Assembly (NCBI GenBank): GCA_963575745.1
Contig: CAUYUJ010021048.1
Location: forward strand, 243,501 to 307,500
Direction of reading: 5' to 3'
Source of the DNA: Prorocentrum cordatum
Lineage: Eukaryota > Sar > Dinophyceae > Prorocentrales > Prorocentraceae
DNA: 64,000 bases
The position numbers and the translations under genes were made by a program. Below, one piece after another: positions 8,440-18,799 of this stretch. A model generated the notes under the pieces. That model was given only the letters and a program-made list of their open reading frames with translations, did not search any database and had not been told where the DNA came from. The stretch's first letter is position 1. Each line of letters begins with the position of its first letter.

Positions 8440-10872
8440 TCTCTCTCTCAATCTCTCCCACTCCCATTCCCATTCCATTACCATTCCCAATACCATTACC
8501 ATTACCATTCCCATTCCCATTCACATTACCGTTACCATTACCATTACCTTTACCTTTATCTTTACCTTTACCTTTACCATTACCATTACCATTGCCATTA
8601 CACTTGCCAGTGCCATTACCATTGTCATTACAATTGCCATTATCATTGTCATTGCCATTACCAGTGCCGTTGCCATTGCCATGGTATTGCCATTGCCAGT
8701 CGCCGCCCCGTTACCATTACCGTTACCATTACCATTACCATTCCCATTACCATTCGCCACTACCATTACCATTGCCATTATCATGAGCATTACCAACACA
8801 ATTGCCATTACCATTACCATTACCGCTGCCATCACCATTACAATCCCCATTCCCATCACCATTGCCATTACCATTACCGTTACCAGTAACATGTCCATTA
8901 CCATTGCCATTATCTTTACCACTACCACTACCATTTCCATTCCCGTTCCAATTACCACTACGATTCCCATTCCCATTCCCATTCCCATTACCATTACCAT
9001 GACCATGGCCATTACTGTTGCCATGGCCATTGCTATTGCCATTGCCATTGCCGTTGCCATTCCCATTCCCATTGCCATTGCCAGTCCCATTACCGTTGCC
9101 ATTGCCATTGCCATCGGCAGTCGCTACCCCGTTACCATTGCCATAACCATTACCATTACCGCTATCGTCACCATTACCATTCCCAGTACCATTATCATTA
9201 CCACTGTCATTGCCATTACCATTACGATTGCCATTGCCATTGCCATTCGCCACTACCATTACCATTGCCATTCGCCACTACCATTACCAGTACCATTGCC
9301 ATTGCCATTGCTCTTCGCCGCTACCATTACCATGGCCAGTACCATTACCATTCCGATTCACATTCCCATTCCCAATACCATTACCATTGTCATTACCATT
9401 ACAACTGCCATTGCCATTACCCTTACCATTACCATTACCTTTACCTCTACCTTTACATTTACCCTTACCCTTACCATTCCCATTTCCGTTGCCACTACCA
9501 CTGCCATTTCCATGCCCGTTCCCATTCCCATCCCCATTCACATTCCCATCCCCGTTCCCATTCACATTACCATTGCCATTACCATTGCCATTGCCATGGC
9601 CATTACCATTGCCATTGCCATTCCCATTGCCATTGCCATTGCCATTGCCATTACCGTTGCCATTGTCATTGCCATTGCCAGTCGCCACCCCGTTACCACT
9701 ATCAGTACCGTTACCATTACCAGTACAATTACCATTACCTCTGTCATTACCATTACCATTCGCATTGCCATTGCCATTGCCATTAGCCACTACCATTACC
9801 ATTGCCAGTACCATGTCCATTGCCATTCCCATTCTCATGGCCATTACCATTACCATTACCATTACCATTATCACTACCATTTCCATTACCATTACCATTA
9901 CCTTTACCTCTAGCTTTACCTTTACCCTTACCCTTACCATTCCCATTTCCGCTACCACTACCACTACCATTTCCATTCCCGTTCCCGTTCCTATTCCCAT
10001 TCACGTTCCCATTCCCGTTCCCATTCCCATTACCATTGCCATTATCATTACACTTACCATTGCCGTTGCCATTGCCATGGCCATTATCATTGTCATTGCC
10101 ATTGCCAATCCCATTGCCATTGTCGTTACCATTACCGTTGCCATTGTCATTGCCATTGCCAATCGCTACCCCCTTACCATTACAATTACAGTTACCATTA
10201 CCATTACCATTACCAGTACTTACCTCTGTCATTACAAGTACCATTGCCATCACCATTGCCATTGCCATTGCCATTCGTCACTACCATTACCATTGCCAGT
10301 ACCATTTCCACTCCCATTCCCATTAGCATTACCATTACCATGATACTACCGCTGTCATTACCATTAGAATTCCCATTTTCATTCCCATTCCCAATACTAG
10401 TACAATTTCCATTACCATTACCATTACCAATGCCATTACCATTACCACTACCACTATCATTTCCATTCCCGTTCCCGTTCCCATTCCCACTTCCATTCCC
10501 ATTACCACTACCATTACCATTACCATTGCCAATCCAATTACCATTACCATTACCATTACCAATACCATTACCGTTACCATTACCATTACCATTACCATTA
10601 CCTTTAACTCTACCTTTACCTCTACCCTTACCATTACCATTACCATTGCCATGGCCATTACCTTTGCCATTGCCATTGTCATTGCCATTCCCATTGCCAC
10701 TGCCATTGCCATTACCATTGCCGTTGCCATTGCCATTGTCATTGCCTCGCTACACCGTTACCACTATCATTACCGTAACCATTACCAGTACCATTACCAT
10801 TGTCATTACCATTACCATTACCCTTACCATTACCATTACCATTGCCATTGCGATTGCCATTGCCATTGCCAT
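8440..10872 (+). repeat. 2.4-kb degenerate hexanucleotide array (CCATTA/CCATTG/CCATTC)
   Basis: Almost every hexamer is CCATTR, CCATTC or ACCATT, on one strand only. Landmark variants (GCCAGTCGCC or GCTACCCCGTTACC) recur near 8695, 9116, 9676, 10157 and 10744, spaced about 420 to 590 bp. A second landmark, CCTTTACCTNTANCTTTACC, recurs near 8548, 9438, 9899 and 10600. This shows higher-order copying of segments and not simple slippage alone. All long ORFs inside are repeat-encoded. Confidence 0.95.
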
Positions 10873-11036
10873 TCGAGGATTTCAGTAGGAATCATTCAGT
10901 GGAGGGTTTCAGTAGGAATCCACATGTGGAGGATTTCGGTAGGAATCATTCAGTGGAGGGTTTCGATAGGAACCCTTCCGTCGAGGATTTCACTGTGAAT
11001 CCTTCTTATAGGGGGCGTCCAATAGGAATCCTTCTA
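10872..11036 (+). repeat. 27- to 28-bp minisatellite
   Basis: About five to six units of GGATTTCAGTAGGAATC plus a variable half (ATTCAGTGGAG, CACATGTGGAG, CCTTCCGTCGAG) directly abut the end of the hexanucleotide array. Two alternate unit types are visible. Confidence 0.85.
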
Positions 11037-11065
11037 GGGGGGAGGGCAGATGTGGCCACGTCGCA

Positions 11066-11330
11066 TCCCTTTTTTTGTTTTTCTCCTGGCGCCCCCCCTT
11101 TTTTTTCCTAGGGAGAGGGGGGGGGGCGCCAGGAGGAACAGAAAAAAGGCAGCAGAGATGTAGCAGGAGGGGGAGAGGGAGGAGGAGGATGAGGAGGAGG
11201 AGGCGGAGGAGGAGGAGGAGGTCCAGGCGCCCAGGCAGAGAAGGAGGAGGAGAAGGCGTTTCCTTTGTATTCCCCCCCCCAACAACAAAAAAAACATAAA
11301 AATGTTGTGGGGTGGGGGCGCCAAGAACAA
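11066..11330. other. Two long hairpins flanking a GGA tract
   Basis: At 11066-11150 the arms CTCCTGGCGCCCCCCC and GGGGGGGCGCCAGGAG form a stem, extended by T-rich and A-rich ends. At 11268-11330 CCCCCCCAACAAC pairs with GTTGTGGGGTGGGGG around an A-rich loop. GGA repeats lie between them. Possibly ends of small inverted-repeat elements. Confidence 0.5.
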
Positions 11331-11486
11331 AAAAACAACTCCTGGAGAAGGAGGAAGAAGAGGAGGCGGAGTAGGAGGAGGAGGACGACGACACAGAGCA
11401 GAGTTTGCAGAGAAACAGTCGCGAACTCAGCGCGAAACCCTCGCGCGCGCGCTGTGGAACCCCTGTGACTCCACAATCCCCCGTTC

Positions 11487-11518
<32 letters not shown>

Positions 11519-11639
11519 ATCCTCCTCCTCCTCTTCCTCCTGCGGCGTAGGCTGCGCAACGAGTTCATCCTCATCGCCTGAGCTGGGAACGGACAGCAGG
11601 GAGCACACCTTGGGACTCCTGCTCTGACAGCGGGCGTCG
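11331..11639. other. No recognisable gene; GGA and CTC tracts
   Basis: Holds a GGA/GAC tract (about 11345-11395) and a CTC tract (11488-11540). The phrase GACTCCACAATCCCCCG at about 11468 is the reverse complement of a phrase at about 8337-8356, so part of this is interspersed repeat. Confidence 0.4.
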
Positions 11640-12440
11640 ACTTACTGCGAAGTTCGCTGTACAAAATGCAAGCACAAGCTGTCTTCTGTGGGTGACAAAA
11701 TTCCGAATCGCTCCAGAGGACGATGGTCGGGGGGTCCCACGGCAGAAACCAAAAGCTGGAAAAAAACAACGGGCAGGCCCACTAATGGGCGAACGAATTT
11801 TCTCCTCCTGCCTCGGGCGGGCATCCGCGGAGACATAGCGAACTTTTAGTCTGTTGAAACCTACACTGCGTCAGCCAGTTTTTCTCCTAGCGGTGGCAGA
11901 TGAAATGGCGACAGGCATGGAGGCAAGGGTAGAGCGGGCCAGAGGCCAGTCAACGGTAAGGATGCGGGCCCTTTCGGAGGGAAGCAGCTCGCAGAGACGG
12001 GCGGAAAACAGATCCGCAAGAGACGCGGGATACATGACCTCTGAGATGCTGTGAACTAGAGACTTCTGAATTTTCGGGCTCGGGGCTCTCATTGGGCTCA
12101 CTGAATATCGCTGGTGTTCCGCTTGGGCCTCGAGGAGAGCAGGAAGACATTGATCTCGCGCCCTCTCGGGCAGATGATGCCCCTTGAAGGCGTCAGACAC
12201 GCGCTGGCACAGGGCGCGAGTCTTCCAAAAGTCTGGCGAGAGGTCGCCACGAAGTGCCGACGCGCATGGGCGGCGTCGTTCAGCAACATTGCGCAGAGTG
12301 ACGAGAGACCCTCTCCACGAAAAGGTACTGATAGCGGCACGGGAGCGGGCAGCGAGACAAGTGGCGGGTCACGAAGAGATGCGAGGTCCTCCCCATTCCT
12401 TCCATTCGTACCAACCTCCCTGGCCCAATCCACAATACGG
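11640..12440 (-). pseudogene. LINE A ORF2 C-terminal remnant
   Basis: Follows the RT thumb on the minus strand. Frames read VCDAFKGHHLPERARDQC and VMYPASLADLFSARLCELLP, with no clear zinc knuckle left. Assigned to the element by position only, and the 3' limit is a guess. Confidence 0.35.
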
Positions 12441-13948
12441 TAGGTGAGAGACCCTTGCAAGCATCACAGACTCGAGGCGTGGCAGGTCTGCGGGCGCCGG
12501 CAGGAACTGAGCCACGTAGCTCATGACTGAGGAGGCGCGGGACGAGCACAGGTTGGCGGAGATTTCGTTCGAGGCGCCAACCTCTGCGAGCTCGAAGGAC
12601 CTATGCCGCCACTTACGAAACGGGCCTGCCCAGCACTGTTGCTCTGCTTCGGGACCGAGGTGCGATCCCAGATACCTGATGATGTTCGCGGTTTGGAAAT
12701 CGGCCCAGGAAGGAACCATATATTTCAACTTAACTCTGTAAAGCGTCCTGAGAGCCTCCGTTCCAGGACCCGCAAGAGGGAGGATCTGGCATTTCGTCAC
12801 ATTCAAGAGCAGAGCGGCAAGCTTGGCGGCGAGACGGAAGATGCGAGAGAGCTGCTGCATGCACTGCAGCTTGATCAAGGCGGTGCCGATATCGTCGGCG
12901 CAGAGACGAACTATCCCTCGACGCTTGACTTTAATGGTGGAATCAAAATCTGCTGTAAAAGCCTCCACACATATCGCAAACGCATTCCCCGAGGCAGGGC
13001 GCCCCTGGATCATGCCAGCCAGAATAGGAAACTCAAAAAGCATTTCGCCACCGAACCCTGCGAAACATGAAACTCCGTGGCACAGAAATTTGATCTAGTC
13101 AAACAACGGCGCGGGCAGGGCGAGTGCGGCAAGAACGAGATGCAGCCAGCGGCGCGACACCGACGGGAACGCTTGGGCGAAGTCGAAAGCCGCCACTAGT
13201 GGCAAGTCCACTTCCGCAGAGGGACTCATAGAGTAACACCTTGCCATCGCATCTAGCTCGATGATGTTAGTCCCAAGTTGTCTGCCACTGATGAAACCTC
13301 GCCGTGGTCGGTTCGCTTTTCCGGCCCAGGCCCTGAGAAGAGTGAACACAATTGTGGCAGTGATGACCTTGTTATCAGTGGTTTTAAGCTCAACGGTCGA
13401 AGTTTATCACATTCTCGGTAGCAGCCTCCTCCACCCAGATCTCCATCCTCCTAGCCCTTCGGGACATAGACGCCCAAGAGATGGTTAAAGCCCCAGAGTG
13501 CCCATCCTCCATCAAGAAGACAGAACATCATCTCATGCAAAACAGCGGTAGCCTGCGGAGTCCGCTGCCAGGCCGCATAAGGGATGCAATCAAGACCAGG
13601 GGCACTGTGAGACTGACGCCGAAGCACAGAGCAAAGAAGCCTGTGAGGGGGCGGAAGGACATCGCTCAGGTCTAGATGCGATGCGAACTTCTGAATGCAA
13701 GTGCGGGCGGGGTCTAACGGGGCGTCCTTCTCCGCAAAAGCAGCGCCCCAGCGCTGACCGATGGCGCTGGCCATGTCCGAGGGGCCCGACAGTAGTTGGT
13801 CGCCGCGGCGGGTGCCGCGAACGTGCGCGCAGCGACCAAACGGCGCCCGAAACTCGGCCCTACTCTGGGGTCCGCGGAGACGTCGACGGAAACGCTTTCG
13901 TTCAGAACCTTCAGGTTTGGCCGAGAGATTGTTTTCCAGCGCGTTCAT
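12369..13948 (-). pseudogene. LINE A ORF2 reverse transcriptase, fragmented
   Basis: Three open pieces carry ordered RT motifs: SAPGLDCIPYAAW (13948-13451); RGFISGRQLGTNIIELDAMA and LVAAFDFAQAFPSVSRRWL with motif A Asp (13349-13095); and GMIQGRPASGNAFAICVEAF (motif B), RLCADDIGTAL (motif C, ADD intact), LNVTKCQILPL and IIRYLGSHLG, then SVMSYVAQFLP (13043-12369). This is a classical non-LTR RT. The catalytic aspartates are preserved but frames change between pieces. Confidence 0.85.
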
Positions 13949-14094
13949 TCTCCACGCGGTCGGCCTCTTCCAAAAAGTTGTTCAGGTAACGGAAAGAGCG
14001 AGGTGCGAGCGATGGCGTCGCGCGTTGGGCGAAGCCCCTGGGGGGGTTCCAGGGGGGGCGTAGCGCGAGCGTTCCAATTCTAATGGCCGTTTTG

Positions 14095-15260
14095 GGGGGG
14101 CCCTTTGGGCTTGCATGTTTTTTTTCGGATTCTCCGTCAAGACGGCCCACGAGCGCTCCGAGAGAGCCCGGGGCCGCCCAAGACGGCCCGAGTGGCGCCC
14201 AGGGGGCGCCCCAAGAAGGCCCGAGAAGCCAAAATCGTAAAATTTCCAAGCAGGAAGACGCACATGTTTAGCACATGCGGCTTTTCGCCTTTCGCGGCGT
14301 TAACGACGGCCCAAGAGGCCCCCAAGACCGCCCCAAGGCGGCCCAAGAGGCTCCGAAGAGGCCCCGAAAAAAAAACTGCCCCAGAGGGCCCCCAGATGGC
14401 CCAAGAGGCGCCCAAGACGGCCCAAAAGGGCCCCAAAACAGCCCCAAGAGGGGGACCGCGAACCGAAAAGTCTAACCCATCGCCCCAAGACGCTCCCGGG
14501 CGGCCCCCACAGCCCCCCCAAGCAACCCCAAGAGGCCCCCAAGAGGCGTCCCACGAGGCCACCAGGAAGCCAAAATCCTCGATTTCCTCTGGGAAACGTA
14601 CACTTTTAGCATGCACGGCCTTCCGGCTTTCGCGGCGTTGACGACGGTCCAAAAGGCCCCCAAGACCGCCCCAAGACGGCGCAAGAGGCACCCAAGAGGC
14701 CCCCAAAACGGCCCGAGAGGGCGCCAAGACGGCCTAAGATGCGCCCAAGACGGCCCAAGCGGGCTCCAAGACGGCTCCAAGAGGGGGGCCACGAAACCGA
14801 AAATCTAGCCTATCGCCCCGAGACGCTCCCAGGAGGCCCCCACAGCCCCCCAAGCAGCCCCAAGAGGCCCCCAAGGGGCGTCCCACGAGGCCACGAGGAA
14901 GCCACAACCATAGATTTCCGATGGGGAAACGTACATTTTTAGCATGCACGGCCTTCCGGATTTCGCGGCGTTGACGACGGTCCAAGAGGCCCCCAAGACC
15001 GCCCCAAGACGGCGCGAGAAGCGCCCAAGAGGCACCCAAAACTGCCCAAGAGGGCGCCAAGACGGCCTAAGATGCGCCCAGGACGGCCCAAGAGGGCCCC
15101 AAGACGGCTCCAAGAGGGGGGCTACGACGCCGGAAGTCTAGCCTTTCGCCCCAAGACGCGCCCCAGGAGGCCCCCGCAGACCCCCAAGAAGCCCCAGGGG
15201 GCCCCCAAGAGGCGCCCGAGATGCCGCCAGGAGGGCCCGAAAAGGGCCCCAATAAGACTC
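14095..15260 (+). repeat. CCAAGA array with three about 335-bp higher-order units, inside LINE A
   Basis: Units of CCAAGAGGCCCCCAAGACGG type. A non-repetitive spacer ending CGCGGCGTTRACGACGG occurs at 14293, 14631 and 14964, giving periods of 338 and 333 bp. Each spacer has a CATGTTTAGC or CACTTTTAGCATGCACGG core. It separates the linker and RT parts of LINE A. Confidence 0.85.
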
Positions 15261-15289
15261 TCGCGGCGGCCCAGAGACGCCAAGAGCGA

Positions 15290-15540
15290 TCGGCAATGCA
15301 ACGAGCTCTTCACACCAAGGCCCCCAAGGGCGAACGGCGACGCAAGCGAGCTGATGAGACCAAGGCTCCCAGCCGAGAGCGGCGACGTAACGAGTTCCTG
15401 GCGCCAAGGCCCAGCCGAGGCTCAGGAACGGGTGGCGACGCAACAATCTCTGAACACCAAGGCCCCCAAGAGCGAGGGGTGACGTAACATGCTCTCAACG
15501 CCTAGGCCCCCCAGCGCGAACGGTGGTGCGAGTCATTGCG
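15290..15540 (+). repeat. About 45-bp minisatellite, five units
   Basis: Units of the form CGAGCTCTTCACACCAAGGC then CCCCAAGGGCGAACGGCGAC then GYAA, each ending GACGCAA or GACGTAA. It is adjacent to the CCAAGA array and followed by a T-rich tract (15546-15600). It lies inside LINE A. Confidence 0.75.
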
Positions 15541-17430
15541 GCTTCTGTTTCTGTTTTTTTTCTTTTTGTTTTTCTCTCTTTTCTTTTGTTTTTTTTCTTC
15601 CCCCCCCCGTTTCCGCGCCGGGCCCAGGTCCGCCAAGGCCCCGGGATCGTTAAAGGTAAGAGTCGCCATCTCCACATTCCAGACGAGATGCTGTTGCGCG
15701 AGAGGATAGCTCCCATAAAGGCGACGCCCCAGAATCAAATCTTGCTTCCGGACAGCCCGAGCAAGCGAACGACAATGAATAAGCGCCCCCAGTGAAGTGT
15801 CCGAAGCAGCCCCCAGGGAAACGCCCCAAGCAAACCTCGCACTCTCTTTCATCGGCATCTTCAGCCAGGCTGGGCGAGCAGGCGGCGGGTAAATCTCGAG
15901 GTCCGTCTCGTCGAGATAGGCTCGAACGAACCTTAGATACTCCGGGGCGTCAAACAGGTCTCGATTGATGGGCCTTTCCTTCTCGTGCTTCGGGGGGGGG
16001 GGGCGGGGGGCGGATGAAAGCCGATGGCAATGGCAGCGTGGTCCGAAGGCTTGCGATGTTTCGTCGCCTCTACGAGACCATGAGCGACGCCGCAAATATT
16101 GAACTGCCGAACCGCCCACCTTGGTAGAGAAGTGAAGAGCCTATCTAGGGTGCTCATCGTGTCACTCGGCGCTTAGATGCGGGTAGGATCTGGCATCTGG
16201 ACCTCGAGCGAACGTCCACAGAGACCTCTCCAAATGGCATCCTGAGAGGCCCTCCAGGTCTGATAACCTCGCCCCGGCGACATTTGGCGGGCGGGGTCAA
16301 CGGGGGCAGGAGGGGAGGGAGAGATCGTTGAAGTCACCAACGAGGATCACAATCTCGTCGAGGGGGTCTTGTTCAGCCTCGCGGAGCCTGCCCAAGATAT
16401 GCCGAGATATACGTAGTTTGTCTCCCCGCAAGAGCACGTAATTGTGGGCGTTGTAGTGCGCGGCCCAAGACTTCCCAGACTCAATCTGAATGTCCGTAAA
16501 GAGAGCCCGTCCAGGAACCAGATCCTCACTCAATGTCCACCGAAATCTCAGAGCACCGTGGAATAGGAACTAGAGTGACCACCCCACCCGCGGCGCGCGG
16601 CAGGAAGCCGGCGAGACACTGGTACGGCTTGTGCAGGACATGAATCATGCCCCTACATCCCCAGGACGAAAGTGTTTTCCTCTTGGGCCTGGAACGACGG
16701 TGTGAAGTCTTGAGCGGACCCGTGCGAGGTATGCGCCGTCGGATCCCATGAAACTCGCGCGAATCCAAATGTGGCTTTGGCGTTTGTTTTGGTGGATCCG
16801 ATTTCCGTCCGTGCAGATCCGATTTCGGATTAGCTGGATCCGTGTCTGGTGTTGTTTTTTGCGGCGGATCCGACGTCTACCCTGTTAAATTTCTTAATTA
16901 TTAAATTTAAACAGGGAACCAGAAGAAATCGGATCCGCGGACCCCGCGAACCACCCGTGTTAAGATTCTACGGGGGATGGGGGTTCGGTTATCAACCTTC
17001 CACCACGGGCCTTGCGTCGTCTCGCGCAGTCCCATCAACTCCCCGCGCGAGCGGGCCCCATTCAACGTGAATACATACATGCTTCCCCCCTCCGGTCGCT
17101 GCAAAGAGCTCGTCCGGTCGCCGTCCGTTCGGCGGCGCCGACGTTGTCTCGCGAACTCCTCATGGCCGTTTTCGCCTCAAGAGGAAAATCTTTCGTCCTG
17201 CGTCAGTAGCCTCCTCCTCCGAGCCGTGGGACTCCTGAGTCGCGACGATGGTCGACGGGGACGTCAACGAGGAGAGGTAGGCGAACTTCCTGGAGCGCAG
17301 GGCGGAATTGTGGTGAAAAAGAGAGTTAGCGTTCCAACTGGCGAAGCGAAGCGAGGTCGAGGAGGGGCCAGAACCAAGCCACGGCCTCATGAAGCCGTTA
17401 AAGGGACCATTGATCTTCATCTCCAGCAGG
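15502..17430 (-). pseudogene. LINE A ORF2 endonuclease (APE-type) and linker, interrupted
   Basis: ORF2 overlaps the end of ORF1 and reads SLRFASWNANSLFHHNSALR and VATQESHGSEE, the WNxxSL and ESHGS blocks of an APE endonuclease. A TIR element then interrupts the gene (16655-17205). Beyond it come LAGFLPRAAGGVVTLVP, LVPGRALFTDIQ, YNAHNY, VILVGDFNDLSLP (GDFN motif) and finally KPSDHAAIAIGF, the C-terminal SDH catalytic block. At 15960-15502 a linker reads FDAPEYLRFVRAYLDETDLE. Catalytic Glu, GDFN and SDH residues are all still readable, although in several frames. Confidence 0.75.
16655..17205. mobile_element. Small element with inverted ends inserted in LINE A
   Basis: The left end reads CCCCAGGACGAAAGTGTTTT then CCTCTTGGGC. 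The right end reads CCTCAAGAGGAAAATCTTTC then GTCCTG, its inverted complement. It breaks the endonuclease frame of LINE A between the ESHGS block and the LAGFLPRAAGG block, so it inserted after LINE A. Inside are several GGATCCGATTTC/CGGATCCG phrases and an AT-rich hairpin (CCCTGTTAAATTT ... AAATTTAAACAGGG, 16880-16917). A shorter relative lies at 43037-43275. No transposase is encoded and no clear target duplication was found. Confidence 0.6.
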
Positions 17431-18452
17431 CGGGGTGAAAGCAGCAGAGATGCGTGCCTCGAGCACGCGCATGTCCAGGCCGAGGGACAGCAAGCTCGGG
17501 ATGTTCCACTCCACAGTCGGCAGGGAGCCAGCAGGCGCAGGAGAGTACCGAATGAGCTTCTTCCAGGCGAGGGAGACCTCGCCGCGATCCTTGTCCACGT
17601 AGAAACGCTTGTCGGGGTAGGCGGTTTCGAATTTACGGCGGATGATCTTCGTGCCGAGAACACGGCGAATGGTGCAGTGGCTCTTGTCCACAGATACGTA
17701 GAGGTCGGTCCGCCCACCAGTCGGCAACTAAGCGGTACATTTCTTCCATGAGCCGTCGCGGGAACGAAGAGAGCCAATGGCTTGACGTACAGCACGCGAG
17801 GCGTTATGAGCCTCACCAGTGAACTGAATGGTAAAACGTTTTGACGCAGGGCCTTCGCTGGCTTCGTTGAGTTGGTAGTCGTCCACGCCCAGGTTGGCTT
17901 CCATGAACCACGGGGTGATGGCTTTACGTGCAGCAGTGTGAGTGACAAGGTCCTTGGATCGGACCACAAAAATGGTAGGGTCTGCAGGCCTGTCGAAGGA
18001 GTTCGGGGTGGGGACCTTAACTGGCGGGGGCTCGTTTTGAACGACGTGGAGCTCCTTCTGCAGGAAGGCGATTTGTTTTTCGAGCTTCGAATTCCTGCCA
18101 TCCTGGGAGCCAAACTGTGTCTCAACCTTGTGCATACGGGTCTCGACTTGGCGATCCACTCCCTGGGCGTGATCGCAAAGGTACGAGAGAGGGAGGCAAC
18201 ACTGGATTGAATCGAAGCGATGGCGGCCATGACCTCACTGCGAGTTGAGTCGACGTAGGAGCGGAGGTCGTCGTGCTGGGGACCGCCGGCGGTACCTCCA
18301 CTGCCGCCGCCACTGCCCACAGGAGAAAGATGTTCTGCAAGATCCGGAAAATCTTCCTCAGGTGCGGGATCACGAGTGCGAGACCGAGGGCGCTCATGAG
18401 CAGGAGGGGGGCGAGCACCTGTGTTTCCTTTACCTCGGGCATTACTTGCCAT
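17398..18452 (-). pseudogene. LINE A ORF1 (coiled coil plus conserved C-terminal domain), frameshifted
   Basis: The ATG at 18452 starts MASNARGKGNTGARPPPAHE, a basic Pro-rich N-terminus. After a frame change the sequence reads ETRMHKVETQFGSQDGRNSK then LEKQIAFLQKELHVVQN, a short coiled coil, followed by RPADPTIFVVRSKDLVTHTA. A second frame change leads to DLYVSVDKSHCTIRRVLGTK and VSLAWKKLIRYSP, ending at a TAA at 17400-17398. The same three blocks, with PTIFxxxxxxxI and GxWKxxTx...DxYxxxxKxxxxIR, recur in LINE B ORF1. Such proteins normally bind element RNA; that role is inferred by analogy. Confidence 0.7.
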
Positions 18453-18613
18453 GCTGCGCTAGCACACACGGTGACTGCAACCACGAATCCACAGATTTCA
18501 GCACGCAAGGGCACTAGAGGCGAGAAGCGAGAAATTGAGATAACTGTCGCCAGCGCACGACACGCTGAATTGCTCGAAAGAGAGCTGCCCGCTCAAAATG
18601 GGACCTGATCCCA

Positions 18614-18634
18614 CTTGAGCCAAAATGGCAACGG
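18614..18634 (-). other. Relict dinoflagellate spliced leader at LINE A 5' end
   Basis: The minus strand reads CCGTTGCCATTTTGGCTC followed by AAG. This agrees with the known DinoSL (CCGTAGCCATTTTGGCTC then AAG) at 20 of 21 positions, the only difference being A to T at the fifth base. The base before it is T, allowed at the degenerate first DinoSL position. About 13 nt downstream there is a partial second match (CCATTTTGAGC), which may be an older relic. Confidence 0.85.
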
Positions 18635-18635
18635 A

Positions 18636-18790
18636 CTCCTCCTCCTCCTCCTCCTCCTCCTCCTCCTCCTCCTCCTCCTCCTCCTCCTCCTCCTCCTGCG
18701 CACTCCCCTGAAAGACGATGTGTCCGTGAACCTCCTCCTCCTCCTCCGCCTCCTCCTCCTCCTCCTCCTCCTCCCCCTCCTCTCCCTCTT
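18636..18790 (+). repeat. (CTC)n tract directly upstream of LINE A
   Basis: Two blocks of pure CTC separated by GCGCACTCCCCTGAAAGACG. It begins 2 nt beyond the spliced-leader relic, so LINE A apparently inserted into, or at the edge of, a trinucleotide tract. Confidence 0.9.
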
Positions 18791-18799
18791 TTTCACGAC

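Larger units (their letters stand above)
11640..18634 (-). mobile_element. LINE A: spliced-leader-headed non-LTR retroelement, decayed
   Basis: On the minus strand: a DinoSL-like 5' end (18634-18614), ORF1 frames (18452-17398), APE-type endonuclease blocks (17430-15933) and RT blocks (13948-12369), then C-terminal remnants to about 11640. Frame changes occur throughout. Two foreign blocks interrupt it: a TIR-bearing element at 16655-17205 and CCAAGA plus minisatellite arrays at about 14.1-15.5 kb. The 3' boundary is uncertain because no poly(A) or clear target duplication was seen. LINE B at 31.7-37.5 kb is a divergent relative in the same orientation. Confidence 0.85.

Noticed and set aside
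7623-8889. Long plus-strand ORFs (387 and 415 codons)
   Set aside because: Most of their length is translated CTC and CCATTA repeats; only the first 130 codons are non-repetitive.
8521-10888. Several ORFs of 130-410 codons on both strands (Met-Ala-Met, Gly-Asn, Pro-Leu and Ile-Thr repeats)
   Set aside because: All are frames of one hexanucleotide array, whose period is a multiple of three.
10872-11036. Possible CRISPR-like direct repeats
   Set aside because: The units are contiguous, degenerate and without constant-length unique spacers; this is a minisatellite in a eukaryotic context.
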